Assembly: GCA_948146395.1 (NCBI GenBank)
Contig: OX411559.1
Span: 34,676,215 to 34,740,214 of the forward strand
Source of the DNA: Fragum whitleyi
Lineage: Eukaryota; Mollusca; Bivalvia; Cardiida; Cardiidae
DNA: 64,000 nt
Direction: 5' to 3'
The notes under the pieces were generated by a model that had not been told where the DNA came from, did no database searches, and was given only the letters and a program-made list of their open reading frames with translations. Of this stretch, positions 10,727 through 22,400 are shown one piece after another; position 1 is the stretch's first letter, and each line of letters begins with the position of its first letter. Made by a program: the position numbers and the translations under genes.

Positions 10727-11209
10727 TAGGGGTGACTATTGAGTTCAAAATTAGTATCACGATAGTATTGCGATAGTAAAGTTGCTATTGGAATAGTATT
10801 GCAATAGTCAGAAAACTATTGCAATACTATCACAATAGTTATTTTACAGAAAAAATAGATAATAATCAATGTAAAAGGGTCCACCTTTTTTTAGACAGTA
10901 ACTTTATATTGGTCTTGTAAGATCCTGTATACCTTTTTAATGGCAAATAAATGATCAAATAAGTTACTTGTATATATTCCCTTAAAAAGAATTGGATTTG
11001 ACCTCATTCTCTGATAAAAATGTGCAGAAAGGCAGCATTGCTACTACATTAAGTTCTACTTTCATTTAAAAAAAAAACTATTGTAAACTATCGATAGTCA
11101 GAAAAACTATTGCGATATCTATTGACTTGAAAAAATGCTATTGATCTATTGCTATTGCAAGGTAAACTATCACGATACAGCGATAGTTCGACCTATTGTT
11201 ACACCCCTA
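10727..11209. mobile_element. hAT-type MITE with 8-bp target duplication
   Basis: This 483-bp element has TAGGGGTG and CACCCCTA ends and is flanked by identical 8-bp direct repeats CTTTTAAT (10719-10726 and 11210-11217). Subterminal regions repeat CGATAGT/ACTATCG many times. An 8-bp duplication with TAGGGGTG ends fits the hAT superfamily. No transposase is present. Confidence 0.9.
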
Positions 11210-11946
11210 CTTTTAATGATATACAATGCTTTACTAATGAATGTTAAACAACTTCAACCTAAGGTCCCCATATCATAGTCCTACTGTATATACTATCTAG
11301 ATTATTAAATTTTCTGTTCAATTGCAAGAAGGGCACATAAAGAAAGAGACAATGTGTTAAAGGCCTAATAATTCTCTGGTTAACACCACTTTATTTTACA
11401 TCTATTGTGAAACAAGTTCTTACAACTCTGATTAATCAATCTCAATTACACCTTTGTGTAACTTAAGATAAGCATGTCAAATAACAAAACATGAAAAAAT
11501 AGAAATCCCTTATTAAACATCTGATATTGTGATAATTATCTAGTAAGTATCAAGCAGATCAATGAATTATCTGGTAAGTGGTGGCAGATCTATGCCACCA
11601 TGAGAAGAGGACATTTTTTTTGTTAGTGAATGCAAGTCTGTGCAATCTGACATTATTAAGCATATCAGATAACAAAAAATGACAAAATCAAAATCCCTCA
11701 ACCATTTGATTTTCTGTTAAGCTGCAAGCACACTAAAGTATTCTTATCGAAGAGAAACATATTTTGCACAAATTTTTAAGCAAGAAATAGTGAAAAAGAC
11801 TGGCAGGGCCTAGTTGCCCACAGCCCTATTCCATTTGAGCTTGGCTCAAATGGGTAAATGGATTAAGGCAGTAAACCTTTAAAAAGAATACCTGCATTTC
11901 CTATTACAGAGGGGAAAAATTAAAGTTGGTAGTTATGCTTCCCTCA

Positions 11947-11949
<3 letters not shown>

Positions 11950-11977
<28 letters not shown>

Positions 11978-11988
11978 GGGGGGGGGGG
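11950..11988 (+). repeat. Poly-T/poly-G tract
   Basis: A run of more than 20 T is followed by about nine G. The ORF crossing it (11926-12147) is a low-complexity artefact. The exact length may be affected by sequencing error. Confidence 0.85.
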
Positions 11989-12339
11989 TCCAAAAAGATT
12001 TCTAAACAGAACAGGATAATTATGCAAAAGACTGTAAATTATTGTAGATATCTTTTAAAAGCATGTTGTTCTGATTCCAAAAGAATATTGGAAGTGTTAT
12101 TTCTGTATGACAGAACTCTACCCCTTTCCAAACAAAAATTTAATTGAAAGTTTCTGTAGATGATGAAAAATGATGCATTTGATCAGATATGTCTTTGGGA
12201 CAAGAGTTGGAGATACAAAAAATCTCCTGAAAGGGGTCAATAAAATCTATACCATATACCATATATATTCCTGGAAATAAAATTTAAATTCAGCAGGATA
12301 AGGGTTGACTTTAATTCAAGCAATGAATTTATTCTGCAT

Positions 12340-12710
12340 TATTAATGAACTGGCAGGGCAGGACTCAGCCGTGACGTAATTTGGAGAGTAAGCTTTTAAA
12401 TATTTTGGGTTCAATGAAAAGTTAGTCGGCACTAATTGTGAATGCGTTCAAATAACTGTATCATAAAACCAAAATAATTCATGTGCTTACAGAGAGTGGA
12501 ACACATTTCATCTTTGGGTTACCAAAGCCTCGTAACTTCAGCTTGGACAAGCTGAAGTTACCAGGGTTTGGTTACTAACCTACGCTTTACAGTCTCAAGT
12601 TAATCATGTCGACTATCGTTAAAGGTAAAAAATAATGAATAAAGCCTGATTTACCTTAACCTTAAGTGCATCAACCAGTTACTTAGGCTATGCCCTGCTA
12701 GGAGAAATAT
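12340..12710 (+). repeat. Dispersed repeat, copy 1 of an inverted pair
   Basis: It contains the hairpin CTTCAGCTTGGACAAGCTGAAG and the phrase TTACCTTAACCTTAAG. Most of it matches the region 45335-45760 in reverse complement. It lies in the predicted ZNF706 5'UTR intron. Confidence 0.7.
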
Positions 12711-12773
12711 TGTGGATTATACCTTATACCAAAAAAATAGCATTGTTAATAAAATTAAATGTCCATTTTGTAG

Positions 12774-12916
12774 AATAAAAGATGGCGAGGGGGCATCAGA
12801 AAATCCAGTCACAACAAAAAAATAAAGAAAAGATGGAGAAGATGAAAAAATCCCAAGGTCATGATCAAAAAAAGGCGGCCGCAGCTGGACTTAAATTTTT
12901 GTGTGTGGCTTGCAAG
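12774..12916 (+). CDS. ZNF706: ZNF706 orthologue, coding exon 1 (start codon 12782)
   Basis: After the acceptor TTTTGTAG the exon has 8 nt of leader, then 45 codons from ATG 12782 to 12916. The N-terminus MARGHQKIQSQQKN is nearly the same as the start of vertebrate ZNF706. A Lys-rich linker (residues 15-35) follows, then FLCVACK, which supplies the first zinc-ligand pair, Cys41 and Cys44. The donor is TGCAAG|GTAAAT at phase 0. Total exon length and the split inside the zinc finger fit the gene. A decayed copy of its 3' half lies 237 nt downstream. Confidence 0.93.
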
Positions 12917-15900
12917 GTAAATTATTCATTATTTTTACCATATTTCTTCCTGTAAATGCTCCTAGGTATCAGAGGCACAGATGAAAAAGGGGTAAAGCCA
13001 GTCTAAAATCTTTATTGCTCAGTGAAACCCTGTGTTGTGGGTACTCATTGGAATCATCTCGATGAGACGATTCCAAAGAGTACCAGCATAAAATAGAAAA
13101 AGAGGTAGCTGCAGCAAGATGTAAGTCTCAAATATGTGTGTATGTCTTGCAAGGTAACCCAGTTTAAACTCCACTGGCTGAAAGCCACTGGGGCTATTGT
13201 CATCACGTTGTGTCTGTCTTGTGTCTGATCGTAAACCTTTTTAGCTCACCTGAGCACAACATGCTCAAGGGGAGCTTTTAGGGTGATGCTTAGTCCGAAG
13301 TCCGTCGTCAACAATTTAGAAAAAAACTTCTTCTTCTCCTGAACCACTGGACCGATTTCAATGAAACTTTGCCAGAATATTCCTTGGGTGAGCCTCTTTA
13401 AAAAATGTTCGCATACCCATAATCTTTGAACAACATCTCCTCCTGAACCACTGGGCGGATTTCAATGAAACTTTACATCTCCTCCTGAACCACTGGGTGG
13501 ATTTCAATGAAACTTTACCAGAATTTTCCTTGGGTGAACCTTTTCAAAAGTTGTTTGTGAAATTTTGATTTGCCCATGCCTGAAATCTTTGAATCTTTGG
13601 ACCAGTTTCAATGAAACTTTACCGGAATGTTCCATGAGTGACCCTTTTCAAAAATTGCTCCTGAAATTTTGATTGGGCCATAAATATGGGTGTGGCAGGG
13701 CAGGGCTTAATTTGAGCCTGAAATCTTTGAACAACATCTCCTCCTGAACCAAGAGGCAGATTTCAATGAAACTTTACCAGAATGTTCCATGAGTGTCCCT
13801 TTTCTAAAGTTGTTGGCAAAATTTTGATACGCCCATATATATGGGCTTGGCAGGGAGGCGGTTATTTTGTGCCTGAAATCTTTGAATCTTTGGGCCAGTT
13901 TCAATGAAACTTTACCGGAATGTTCCATGAGTGACCCTTTTCAAAAATTGCTCCTGAAATTTTGATTGGGCCATAAATATGGGCGTGGCAGGGCAGGGCT
14001 TAATTTGAGCCTGAAATCTTTGAACAACATCTCCTCCTGAACCAAGAGGCAGATTTCAATGAAACTTTACCAGAATAATCCATGAGTGTCCCTTTTCAAA
14101 AGTTATTGGCAAAATTTTGATACGCCCATAAATATGGGCGTGGCAGGGCGGGGCTTATATTGTGCCGGAAATCTTTTAACGACATCTCCTCCTAAACCAA
14201 CAGGCCAATTTCAATGAAACTTTACCAGAATGTTCCTTGGTTGAACCTTTTCAAAAATTGTTCGCGAAATTTGTATACACCCATAAATATGGGAGTGGCA
14301 GGGCAGGGCTTAATTTGAGCCTGAAATCTTTGAAGGACATCTCCTCCTGAACCACTGGGCCAATTTCAATGAAACTTAACAAGAATGTACCTTTGTGACC
14401 CTTTTTATAAATTGTTCGGGCAATTTTGATACCCCCATGAATATGGTCATTGCAGGGTGGGGCTTATTTTGTGTCTCCTCTGTAATGAATGAGTGGGCAG
14501 GGTCTTTTATTACTTTAAATTAAGGAATTACATCTCTTCTTCAACAATAAGGCAAATGTGAATGAAATTTTGACTGAAAGTTTCTTGGAAGAGATCCACT
14601 GGACAAAAAAAAATTCAGGTGAGCGGTTTAGGGCCATTCTTCTCCTCAGAAACTACTGGATGAATTTCAACCAAACTTCACAGGAATGATCCTTGAGTGA
14701 CCCTCTTTCAAAGTTGTTCAAGAAATTTTGATCCAATGAAAAAAATGGATTGTAATGGGCTTTGCTAATTTTCAGATATGGTAAAAAAGTGAGTTTTTAG
14801 CTCACCTGAGCACGAAGTGCTCAAGGGAGCTATTGTGATCGATCGTTGTCCGGCGTCCGTCTGTCCATCTGTCCGTTTCATTGAAATTGACAATCATAGG
14901 AAATGGAGTCTTAATGACAAATTTCTTGTTTTCACTCTAGAAGCCAAATATATGGTCCAATCTTCATGAAACTTGGTCAGAATGTTTGTTAGGTCATCAG
15001 GATGAAGTCTATTGAAAATGGGAAGGATCCGTGCCATTTCACAGAAAAAGCCGCCTTAATGACAATTTTGTCAACAATATCTTTAAACAACATCTCCTCC
15101 TAAACTTATGGGTCAAAATCAACCAAACTTAGCAGAAATGTTCCTTGGGTGGTCCCTTATGAAAATTGCTCAAATGGAAAGGATCCGTGCCATATCACGG
15201 GAAAAGGAGCCTTAATGACAAATTTCTTGTTTTCACTCCAGAAGCCACAAATATGGTCCAATCTTCATGAAACTTGGTCAGAATGTTTGTTAGGTCATGA
15301 GGATGGAGTCTATTGAAAATGGGAAGTGTACGTGCCATTTCACAGAAAAAGCCGCCTTAATGACAATTTTGTAGACAATATCTTTAAACAACATCTCCTC
15401 CTAAACTTATGGGTCAAAATCAACCAAACTTGGCAGAAATATTTCTTGGGTGGTCCCTTATGAAAATTGCTCAAATGGAAAGGATCCGTGCCATATCACA
15501 GGAAAAGGGGCCTTAATGACAAATTTCTTGTTTACACTCTAGAAGCCACAAATATGATCCAATCGTCACGAAACTTGGTCAGAATATTTGTTAGGTCATG
15601 AGGATGAAGTCTATTGAAAATGGGAAGGATCCATGCCATATCACAGAAAAAGGCGCCTTAATGACAATTTTGTCAACAATATCTTTAAACAACATCTCCT
15701 CCTAAACTTATGGGTCAAAATCAACCAAACTTAGCAGAAATGTTCCTTGGGTGGTCCCTTATGAAAATTGCTCAAATGGAAAGGATCCGTGCCATATCAC
15801 GGGAAAAGGAGCCTTAATGACAAATTTCTTGTTTTCACTCCAGAAGCCACAAATATGGTCCAATCTTCATGAAACTTGGTCAGAATGTTTGTTAGGTCAT

Positions 15901-17746
15901 GAGGATGGAGTCTATTGAAAATGGGAAGTGTACGTGCCATTTCACAGAAAAAGCTGCCTTAATGACAGTTTTGTAGACAATATCTTTAAACGACATCTCC
16001 TCCTAAACTTATGGGTTAAAATCAACCAAACTTGGCAGAAATATTCCTTGGGTGGTCCCAGCTCACAAGAATGAACTCTGTTGAAAATGGGAAGGTTCAT
16101 GCCATATCATAGGAAATGGAGTCTTAATGATAATTTACTTTAAATATCAGGTGAGCGATTTAGGGCCCTCAGGGTCCTCTTGTTTCAGATTCTAATTGAT
16201 GGATAGCAATGAAATTCAACAAGAATGATCCCCGTGTGACCCTTTATCAGTCTACAAAAATTTATTGTGATTGGATTAAAAATATGCATTTATGCCTATG
16301 GGTGGAGGTCTTTTCTCTAAATGTTTTATAGTGGAAACTTTCAAAATCATTTTCTCAGAATGTAACTGATGGATATCCACCAAATTTCACTGGAATGATC
16401 CTTAAGTGACTCTTCATCAGTCCAGAAAAAATTATTGTAATTGGATGAAAAATATATATGTCTATTATGGGCAGAGGTCATTTTTGTATGTTATATAGTG
16501 GAAATCATTTTCTCAGAATGTAATTGATTGATATCAACCAAATTTCACTTGAATGATCCTTGAGTGACCCTTTTTCAGTCCACAAAAAATTATTGTGATC
16601 GGGTGAAATTATGCATTTTATGGGCAAAGGTCATTTCTCAATATGTTATATAGTGGAAACATTGAAAATGATTTTCTCAGAATGTAACAGATGGATATCA
16701 AACAAACTTTTTTTGTATGATATTGGTTGACCCTTTATCATGCAGCCAAAAATTATTGTGATTGGATGAAAAATGTTTTTTTTTTATGGGCGGAGGTCAT
16801 TTCTCTATATGTTATATAGTTGAAACTTTGAAAATCATTTTCAACATCAGTATCTAAAAATCTAGTCAAAACTTTCCTTGATTTATAAGAATTTCAATCC
16901 TGTGGAGCGACTCAAGCTATTCATGGCTTTCTAGTTTGTAGCTAGGTAGCATACACTGTATATTGGGTGTGTTTACTTCCTTTCTATATTAGCTGGGGCT
17001 GCCATCATAGCACAGTTGGTAGCATGTCAGACTGTCAATCTAGAGGTCTGGGGTTCGATCAGTTGGTGTTGGGTAATCTGTTACATATCATTTTCAATTA
17101 TTGGTTTTTGGTCGAAAGACCACAATCAACTAATGATCTATACTACTATTGGTTCCTAGAAAATATTACAATTCTCAATGAATGTACACTGTGGCATAAT
17201 AAGATATGTTAAAAATCTTCTAACATTTGGTTTGGTTTTTTGTTAGATAATGAAAAACAATGGTATGTGTTGTATCATTAAATATATGGAATTGACCTAC
17301 ACTTTACCATTGGCGGTCAATGACCACCAATGGTAAAGTGTAGATCCATTGCCCATGTTGTTTTAGATTTTTTTTTTCAAGTAAAAGGATGTCACCAGAA
17401 AAAAGAAGTAGCCCAGACTAAATAAGTGACATTAATCTTTCAAAACATTAAATGGCTGAAATTTACACATAAAGAACTGATTAATCAATTATAAGATTTC
17501 TTAATTGATCATTGATCTTAGCCTACACTACCTGTTTTATACTTCAATATTATGGTTGAAATGTCTTAAAAGTTGGCAATTTGTTTGAAACAAAATTTGG
17601 ATTCAGTCATATAATGGATGAATCTTAAACTGTTAAGAAAATATATTTTGTTTCAGTCACAAATGCCCGATCCCAAAACTTACAAGCAGCATTTTGAAAA
17701 CAAACATCCGAAGCTGGACCTACCTGATGAACTTAGAGAAATATAA
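12782..17746 (+). CDS. ZNF706: ZNF706 orthologue, complete coding region (74 aa, two exons)
   Basis: ZNF706 is a small, highly conserved protein with a 4F5/SERF-like basic N-terminus and one C2H2 zinc finger. Its family is nuclear and cytosolic and nucleic-acid binding. Exons 12782-12916 and 17657-17746 join at phase 0 to give 74 residues, against 76 in human. Zinc ligands are Cys41, Cys44, His57 and His62 (spacing C-X2-C-X12-H-X4-H). The tail LDLPDELREI corresponds to the vertebrate LPPELADVQA tail. The 4.7-kb intron is mostly Helentron-like repeat. The stop lies only 5 nt before a GTAAGT donor, so a 3'UTR intron is predicted. Confidence 0.93.
13040..13084. repeat. 45-bp palindrome between ZNF706 exon 1 and its ghost
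   Basis: GGTACTCATTGGAATC and GATTCCAAAGAGTACC form an imperfect stem around CGATGAGAC. It sits between the intact exon (ends 12916) and the exon-like sequence at 13091-13153. Confidence 0.8.
13091..13153 (+). pseudogene. Probable ghost of the 3' half of ZNF706 coding exon 1
   Basis: AAAAAG, then GCTGCAG, then ATGTGTGTATGTCTTGCAAG|GTAA lines up with AAAAAG, GCCGCAG and TTGTGTGTGGCTTGCAAG|GTAA of the intact exon, including the donor. Length differences break the frame. Shorter and less similar than the other ghosts, so chance is not excluded. Confidence 0.5.
13241..14796 (+). mobile_element. Helentron-like (HINE) element E1 with ~150-bp tandem core, 5' portion
   Basis: It starts TTAGCTCACCTGAGCACAAC, with a terminal hairpin. 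It then runs into about eight imperfect repeats containing ATCTCCTCCTGAACCA and TTTCAATGAAACTTTACC. A GGTGAGCGGTTTAGGGCC block near 14620 resembles a 3' subterminal repeat. The tandem core appears to resume after 16184, so E2 is probably nested in E1. No protein is encoded. The minus-strand ORF at 13707-13928 is a repeat artefact. Confidence 0.65.
14797..16183 (+). mobile_element. Helentron-like (HINE) element E2, nested in E1
   Basis: The 5' end is TTTAGCTCACCTGAGCACGA with a perfect AGCTCACCT/AGGTGAGCT-type fold. The tandem core has units containing CCTCCTAAACTTATGGGTC and TTCATGAAACTTGGTCAGAA. The 3' subterminal repeat is CAGGTGAGCGATTTAGGGCC, followed by a hairpin and CTCTTGT. Inverted subterminal repeats, minisatellite core, 3' hairpin and a T-rich target are the described HINE/Pearl layout; assignment is by structure only. 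Confidence 0.7.
16184..16870 (+). repeat. Continuation of the E1 tandem core
   Basis: Repeats of about 150 bp contain TTTCTCAGAATGTAA, AATGATCCTTGAGTGACCC and TATTGTGATTGGATGAAA. They match the unit broken at about 14790, which suggests E2 was inserted into this array. No 3' terminal hairpin was found. Confidence 0.6.
16998..17065 (+). mobile_element. tRNA-derived SINE head
   Basis: A box-like TAGCACAGTTGG (17008-17019) and GGTTCGATCAG (17052-17062) are spaced as tRNA A and B boxes. Downstream sequence does not carry the family tail. The mutated cloverleaf argues against a functional tRNA gene. Confidence 0.65.
17290..17350. repeat. Perfect-stem hairpin in the ZNF706 intron
   Basis: CTACACTTTACCATTGG and CCAATGGTAAAGTGTAG form a 17-bp stem around CGGTCAATGACCA. 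A related stem (AAAGTGTAGATACACTTT) is at 7130-7182. Confidence 0.8.
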
Positions 17747-17751
17747 AACAA
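17657..17751 (+). CDS. ZNF706: ZNF706 orthologue, coding exon 2 (stop 17744-17746)
   Basis: The acceptor TTTGTTTCAG is followed by 29 codons and TAA. The peptide SQMPDPKTYKQHFENKHPK is close to vertebrate TQMPDPKTFKQHFESKHPK and supplies His57 and His62 of the zinc finger. The exon appears to end at 17751 with ACAA|GTAAGT, 5 nt after the stop. Confidence 0.93.
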
Positions 17752-17869
17752 GTAAGTTATGAGTTCTATATATAAAGGATATTGAATGAGTGGTCTTGGA
17801 ATACTGATTTTATGAAACAATTCAACTAAAAACTGGATGAAAAAAATAGGCTGTGCCAAGTTCTTACCT

Positions 17870-18356
17870 CACCTGAGCACAATGTGTTCAAGGTGAGCTT
17901 TTTGGGTCCTGTGATAGCCCAATCATCCTGAAATTTGGTCAGAATGATTATCTTGATAAAATGTCAGCCAAGTTCAAAATCAGGTCAAGTGGGGTCAAAA
18001 CTAGGTAACAGGGTCAATCATAGAAAAATCTCGTGGACACTCTAGATACAACATTATTAGCCCAATCAATCTGAAAATTGGTCAGAAATGTCTATCTTGA
18101 TCTCGTAACAGTTTGAAATAAGGTCAAATGGAGTCAAAAAGTGGGTCACAGGGTCAAATTTTAGGAAAACTTTGTGGACACTCTAGAGACCACAGTTTCA
18201 GCCCTATCATCCTGAAATTTTGTCAGAATGATAATCTTGATGAAATCCTGGACATGTCCCAAATTGGGTCCAGTGGAGTAAAAAAAACTAGATCACTGGG
18301 ACAAAACTGGATAAACCTTATGGACACCCTAGAGGCCATATTTTTAGCCCAATCAT
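17870..18356 (+). mobile_element. Truncated Helentron-like element E3
   Basis: It begins CTCACCTGAGCACAATG and AGGTGAGCTTTTTGGG, then has three or four units with CCAATCATCCTGAAAT and GGTCAAAACTAGG. It stops where a SINE head begins at about 18357. No 3' hairpin is present. Confidence 0.65.
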
Positions 18357-18420
18357 CCATCATAGCGCAGTTGGTAGCTCGTGGAGCAGTCAATCTAGAG
18401 GTACCAGGTTCAATGCCAGA
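18357..18420 (+). mobile_element. tRNA-derived SINE head
   Basis: A box TAGCGCAGTTGG (18363-18374) and B box GGTTCAATGCC (18407-18417). Truncated right after the B box region and followed by Helentron-like element E4. Confidence 0.7.
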
Positions 18421-18446
18421 TGGCAGCACTCATACTTTCCGACTTT

Positions 18447-21400
18447 TTAGCTCACCTGAGCACGAAGTGCTCATGGTGAGCTATTGTGGTTAGGTGGATG
18501 TCCGTCGTCCGTCGTGCGTCGTGCGATGTCCGTCGTCAACATTTGCCTTGTATGCACTCTAGAGGCCACATTTTTTGCCGGATCAACCTGAATTTTGGTC
18601 AGAATGATTGTCTTGATGAAATCTCGGACGAGTTCGAAATTGGGTCAACTGGGGTCAAAAACTAGGTCACGGTGTCAAATCTAAGAAAAACCTTGTATGC
18701 ACTCTAGAGGCCACATTTTTTGCCGGATCAACCTGAATTTTGGTCAGAATGATTTTCTTGATAAAATCTCGGACGAGTTCGAAATTGGGTCAACTGGGGT
18801 CAAAAACTAGGTCACGGGGTCAAATCTTAGAAAAACCTTGTATGCACTCTAGAGGCCACATTTTTTTCCGGATCAACCTGAATTTTGGTCAGAATGATTG
18901 TCTTGATGAAATCTCGGACGAGTTCGAAATTGGGTCAACTGGGGTCAAAAACTAGGTCACGGGGTCAAATCTAAGGAAAACCTTGTAGGCACTCTAGAGG
19001 CCACATTTTTTGCTAGATCAACCTGAAATTTGGTCAGAATGATTGTCTTGATGAAATCTCGGATGAGTTCGAAATTGGGTCAACCGGGGTCAAAAACTAG
19101 GTCACGGGGTCAAATCTTAGAAAAACCTTGTATGCACTCTAGAGGCCACATTTTTTGCCGGATCAACCTGAAATTTAGTCAAAATGATTGTCTTGATGAA
19201 ATCTCGGTCGAGTTCGAAATAGGGTCAACTGGGGTAAAAAACTGGGTTACGGGGTCAAATCTAAGAAAAACCGTGTATGCACTCTAGAGGCCACATTTTT
19301 TGCCCGATCAACCTGAAATTTTGTCAAAATGATTGTCATGATGAAATCTCGGTCGAGTTCGAAATAGGGTCAACTAGGGTCAAAAACTGGGTCACGGGGT
19401 CAAATCTAAGAAAAACCTTGTATGCACTCTAAAGGCCACATTTTTTGCCATATCAACCTGAATTGTGGTCAGAATGATTGTCTTGATAAAATCTGGGACG
19501 AGTTCAAAATTGGGTCAACTGGGGTCAAAAACTAGGTGACGGGGTCAAATCTTAGAAAAACCTTGTATGCACTCTAGAGGCCACATTTTTTGCCGGATCA
19601 ACCTGAATTTTGGTATAAATGATTGTCTTGATGAAATCTCGGACGAGTTCGAAATTCGGTCAACTGGGGTCAAAAACTAGGTCACAGGGTCAAATCTAAG
19701 AAAAACCTTGTAGGCACTCTAGAGGCCACATTTTTTGCCAGATAAACCTGAAATTTGGTCAGAATGATTGTCTTGATGAAATCTCGGACGAGTTCGAAAT
19801 TGGGTCAACTGGGGTCAAAAACTAGGTCACGGTGTCAAATCTAAGAAAAACCTTGTATGCACTCTAGAGGCCACATTTTTTGCCTGATCAACCTGAAATT
19901 TTGTCAAAATGATTGTCTTGATGAAATCTCGGATGAGTTCGAAATAGGGTCAACTGGGGTCAAAAACTGGGTCACGGGGTCAAATCTAAGAAAAACCTTG
20001 TATGCACTCTAGAGGCCACATTTTTTTTCCGGATCAACCTGAATTTTGGTCAGAATGATTGTCTTGATGAAATCTCGGACGAGTTCGAAATTGGGTCAAC
20101 TGGGGGTCAAAAACTAGGTGACGGGGTCAAATCTTAGAAAAACCTTGTATGCACTCTAGAGGCCACATTTTTTGCCGGATCAACCTGAATTTTGGTCAGA
20201 ATGATTGTCTTGATGAAATCTCGGACGAGTTCAAAATTCGGTCAACTGGGGTCAAAAACTAGGTCACAGGGTCAAATCTAAGAAAAACCTTGTAGGCACT
20301 CTAGAGGCCACATTTTTTGCCAGATAAACCTGAAATTTGGTCAGAATGATTGTCTTGATGAAATCTCGGACGAGCTCGAAATTGGGTCAACTGGGGTCAA
20401 AAACTAGGTCACGGTGTCAAATCTAAGAAAAACCTTGTATGCACTCTAGAGGCCACATTTTTTGCCTGATCAACCTGAAATTTTGTCAAAATGATTGTCT
20501 TGATGAAATCTCGGTCGAGTTTGAAATAGGGTCAACTGGGGTCAAAAACTGGGTCACAGGGTCAAATCTAAGAAAAACCGTGTATGCACTCTAGAGGCCA
20601 CATTTTTTTCCCGATCAACCTGAAATTTTGTCAAAATGATTGTCTTGATGAAATCTCGGTCGAGTTCGAAATAGGGTCAACTGGGGTTAAAAACTGGGTC
20701 ACGGGGTCAAATCTAAGAAAAAACGTGTATGCACTCTAGAGGCCACATTTTTTGCCGGATTAACCTGAATTTTGGTCAGAATGATTGTTTTGATGAAATC
20801 TTGACTGAGTTCGAAATTGGGTCAACTGGGGTCAAAAACTAGGTCACGGGGTCAAATCTAAGAAAAACCTTGTATGCACTCTAGAGGTCACGTTTTTTGC
20901 TGGATCAACCTGAATTTTGGTCAGAATGATTGCCTAATGAAATCTCGGACGAGTTTGAAATTGGGTCAACTGGGGTCAAAAACTAGGTCACAGGGTCAAA
21001 TCTAAGAAAAACCTTGTAGGCACTCTTGTGGCTCCATTTATTGCCCGATCAAGCTGAATTTTGGTCATAATGATTGTCTAGATGAAATCTTGAATGAGTT
21101 CGAAATTGGGTCAACCGGGGTCATAAACTAGGTCACAGGGTCAAATCTAAGAAAAACCTTGAAGGCACTCTAGTGGCCACGTTTATTGCCAGGTCAACCT
21201 GAATTTTGGTCAGAATGATTGTTTTAATGAAATCTTGGACAAGTTCGAAATTGGGTGAAATTGGGTCAACTGGGGTCAAAAACTAGGTCACTGGGTCAAA
21301 TCTAAGAAATACCTTGTATGCACTATAGAGGCCACAATTTTTGGCCAATCAACCTGAAATTTGGTCATAATGATTGTCTAGATGAAATCTCGGATGAGAT

Positions 21401-21619
21401 CAAAATTGGGTCATCTGGGGTTAAAAAATAGGTCACGAAATCAATTATAAAAATCCTTGTTAGTCAACCTTAAAATTGTAAAAAAGGGATTCTCCAGTTG
21501 TATAGAAGCTACAGCTTTGTTTAGCTCAGTCATTCATCATTCTATTTCTCATTCTTCTTTTGAAAATTTTAGACAGTTCATTCAGGTGAGCGATTAAGGG
21601 CCACTATGGCCCTCTTGTT
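18447..21619 (+). mobile_element. Helentron-like (HINE) element E4, ~20 tandem units of 145 bp
   Basis: 5' end TTTAGCTCACCTGAGCACGA; a short unique leader with GTCCGTCGTCCGTCGTGCG; then about twenty 145-bp units (for example 18709, 18854 and 18999 share the same phase) containing GCACTCTAGAGGCCACATTT and GGTCAACTGGGGTCAAAAAC. The 3' part has CAGGTGAGCGATTA and a perfect terminal hairpin AGGGCCACTATGGCCCT (21597-21613), then CTTGTTT. Open frames inside (18128-18493, 18740-18955, 19030-19287) are repeat artefacts. Confidence 0.8.
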
Positions 21620-21800
21620 TGTCTCTCAGCAATGGTTTGATAATCGTAGACCTATATGAGATAGCAGCTAGAGGCTAGGAAGGGATGTGATGGTAGTACT
21701 GGTGAGAGAAATACCATGAATCCATTGTTAGGTGCGCCAGCTGCCATGATATAATTGAAAAAGTATTGAAAGTGGTGTAAAACAATCAATCAATCAACCT
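21620..21800 (+). mobile_element. SINE tail (headless)
   Basis: Contains TCTCTCAGCAATGG, GATAGCAGCTAGAGGCTAGG, GGTGAGAGAAATACCA and the AATCAATCAATCAA 3' end shared with the full SINEs at 25176 and 25941. Confidence 0.7.
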
Positions 21801-22074
21801 TAAATTTGGTCAAAATGTTTATCTTCATGAAATTCAGAACAAGTTCAAAACTGGGTTAAGGAGGATCAAAAACACGGCCATGGTGTCATATCTTAGGAAA
21901 ACCTTGTGGACACTCTAGAGGCCATGTTTTAAGCCCAATCAACCTGAAAATTGGTCAGAATGATTGCCTTGTTGAAATCTCAGTCTGGTTCAAATTTGTT
22001 GTTAAAATTAGGTTCAGAGGTTAGATCTGTTATTACAGATGAGGGATTTAAAGCCACTTTTGCCCTCTTGTAAT
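21801..22074 (+). mobile_element. 3' remnant of a Helentron-like element
   Basis: Two degenerate core units (ACTCTAGAGGCCATG, CCAATCAACCTGAAAATTGG) end in GATGAGGGATTTAAAGCC and TTTGCCCTCTTGTAA, like the 3' ends of E4 and E5. The 5' end is missing. Confidence 0.6.
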
Positions 22075-22249
22075 CTGTTTTAGATGACAAATTAAATAAT
22101 TTTGATATTTAATGTGAACAATTTGATATTCAAATATATTTGTATTATATGACATGATTTTATGCCAAAAATCGTTAAATCCCTTGAAATTAAACTTCTC
22201 AAATTTATAGGTAACATAAAAAGCCTTTTTAAACATGATGTATCATATT

Positions 22250-22400
22250 CACTATGTGAGATAGTAGCTGGAGGCTTGGACAGGATGTGATGGTTGTACT
22301 GGTGAGAGAAATACCAGGAATGCATTGTTAGGTGCTCCAGCCCCCACAATGTAACTGATCATATGTTGAAAGCGGCGTTAAACTCCATTCAATCAATAAA
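22250..22400 (+). mobile_element. SINE tail (headless)
   Basis: GAGATAGTAGCTGGAGGCTT, GGTGAGAGAAATACCAGG and the CAATCAATAAA 3' end match the tail of the SINE family at 25176 and 25941. Confidence 0.65.

Noticed and set aside
18128..19287. ORFs with MVRMI...SRTSSKLGQLGSKTRS
   Set aside because: In-phase translation of the 145-bp Helentron-like tandem unit.
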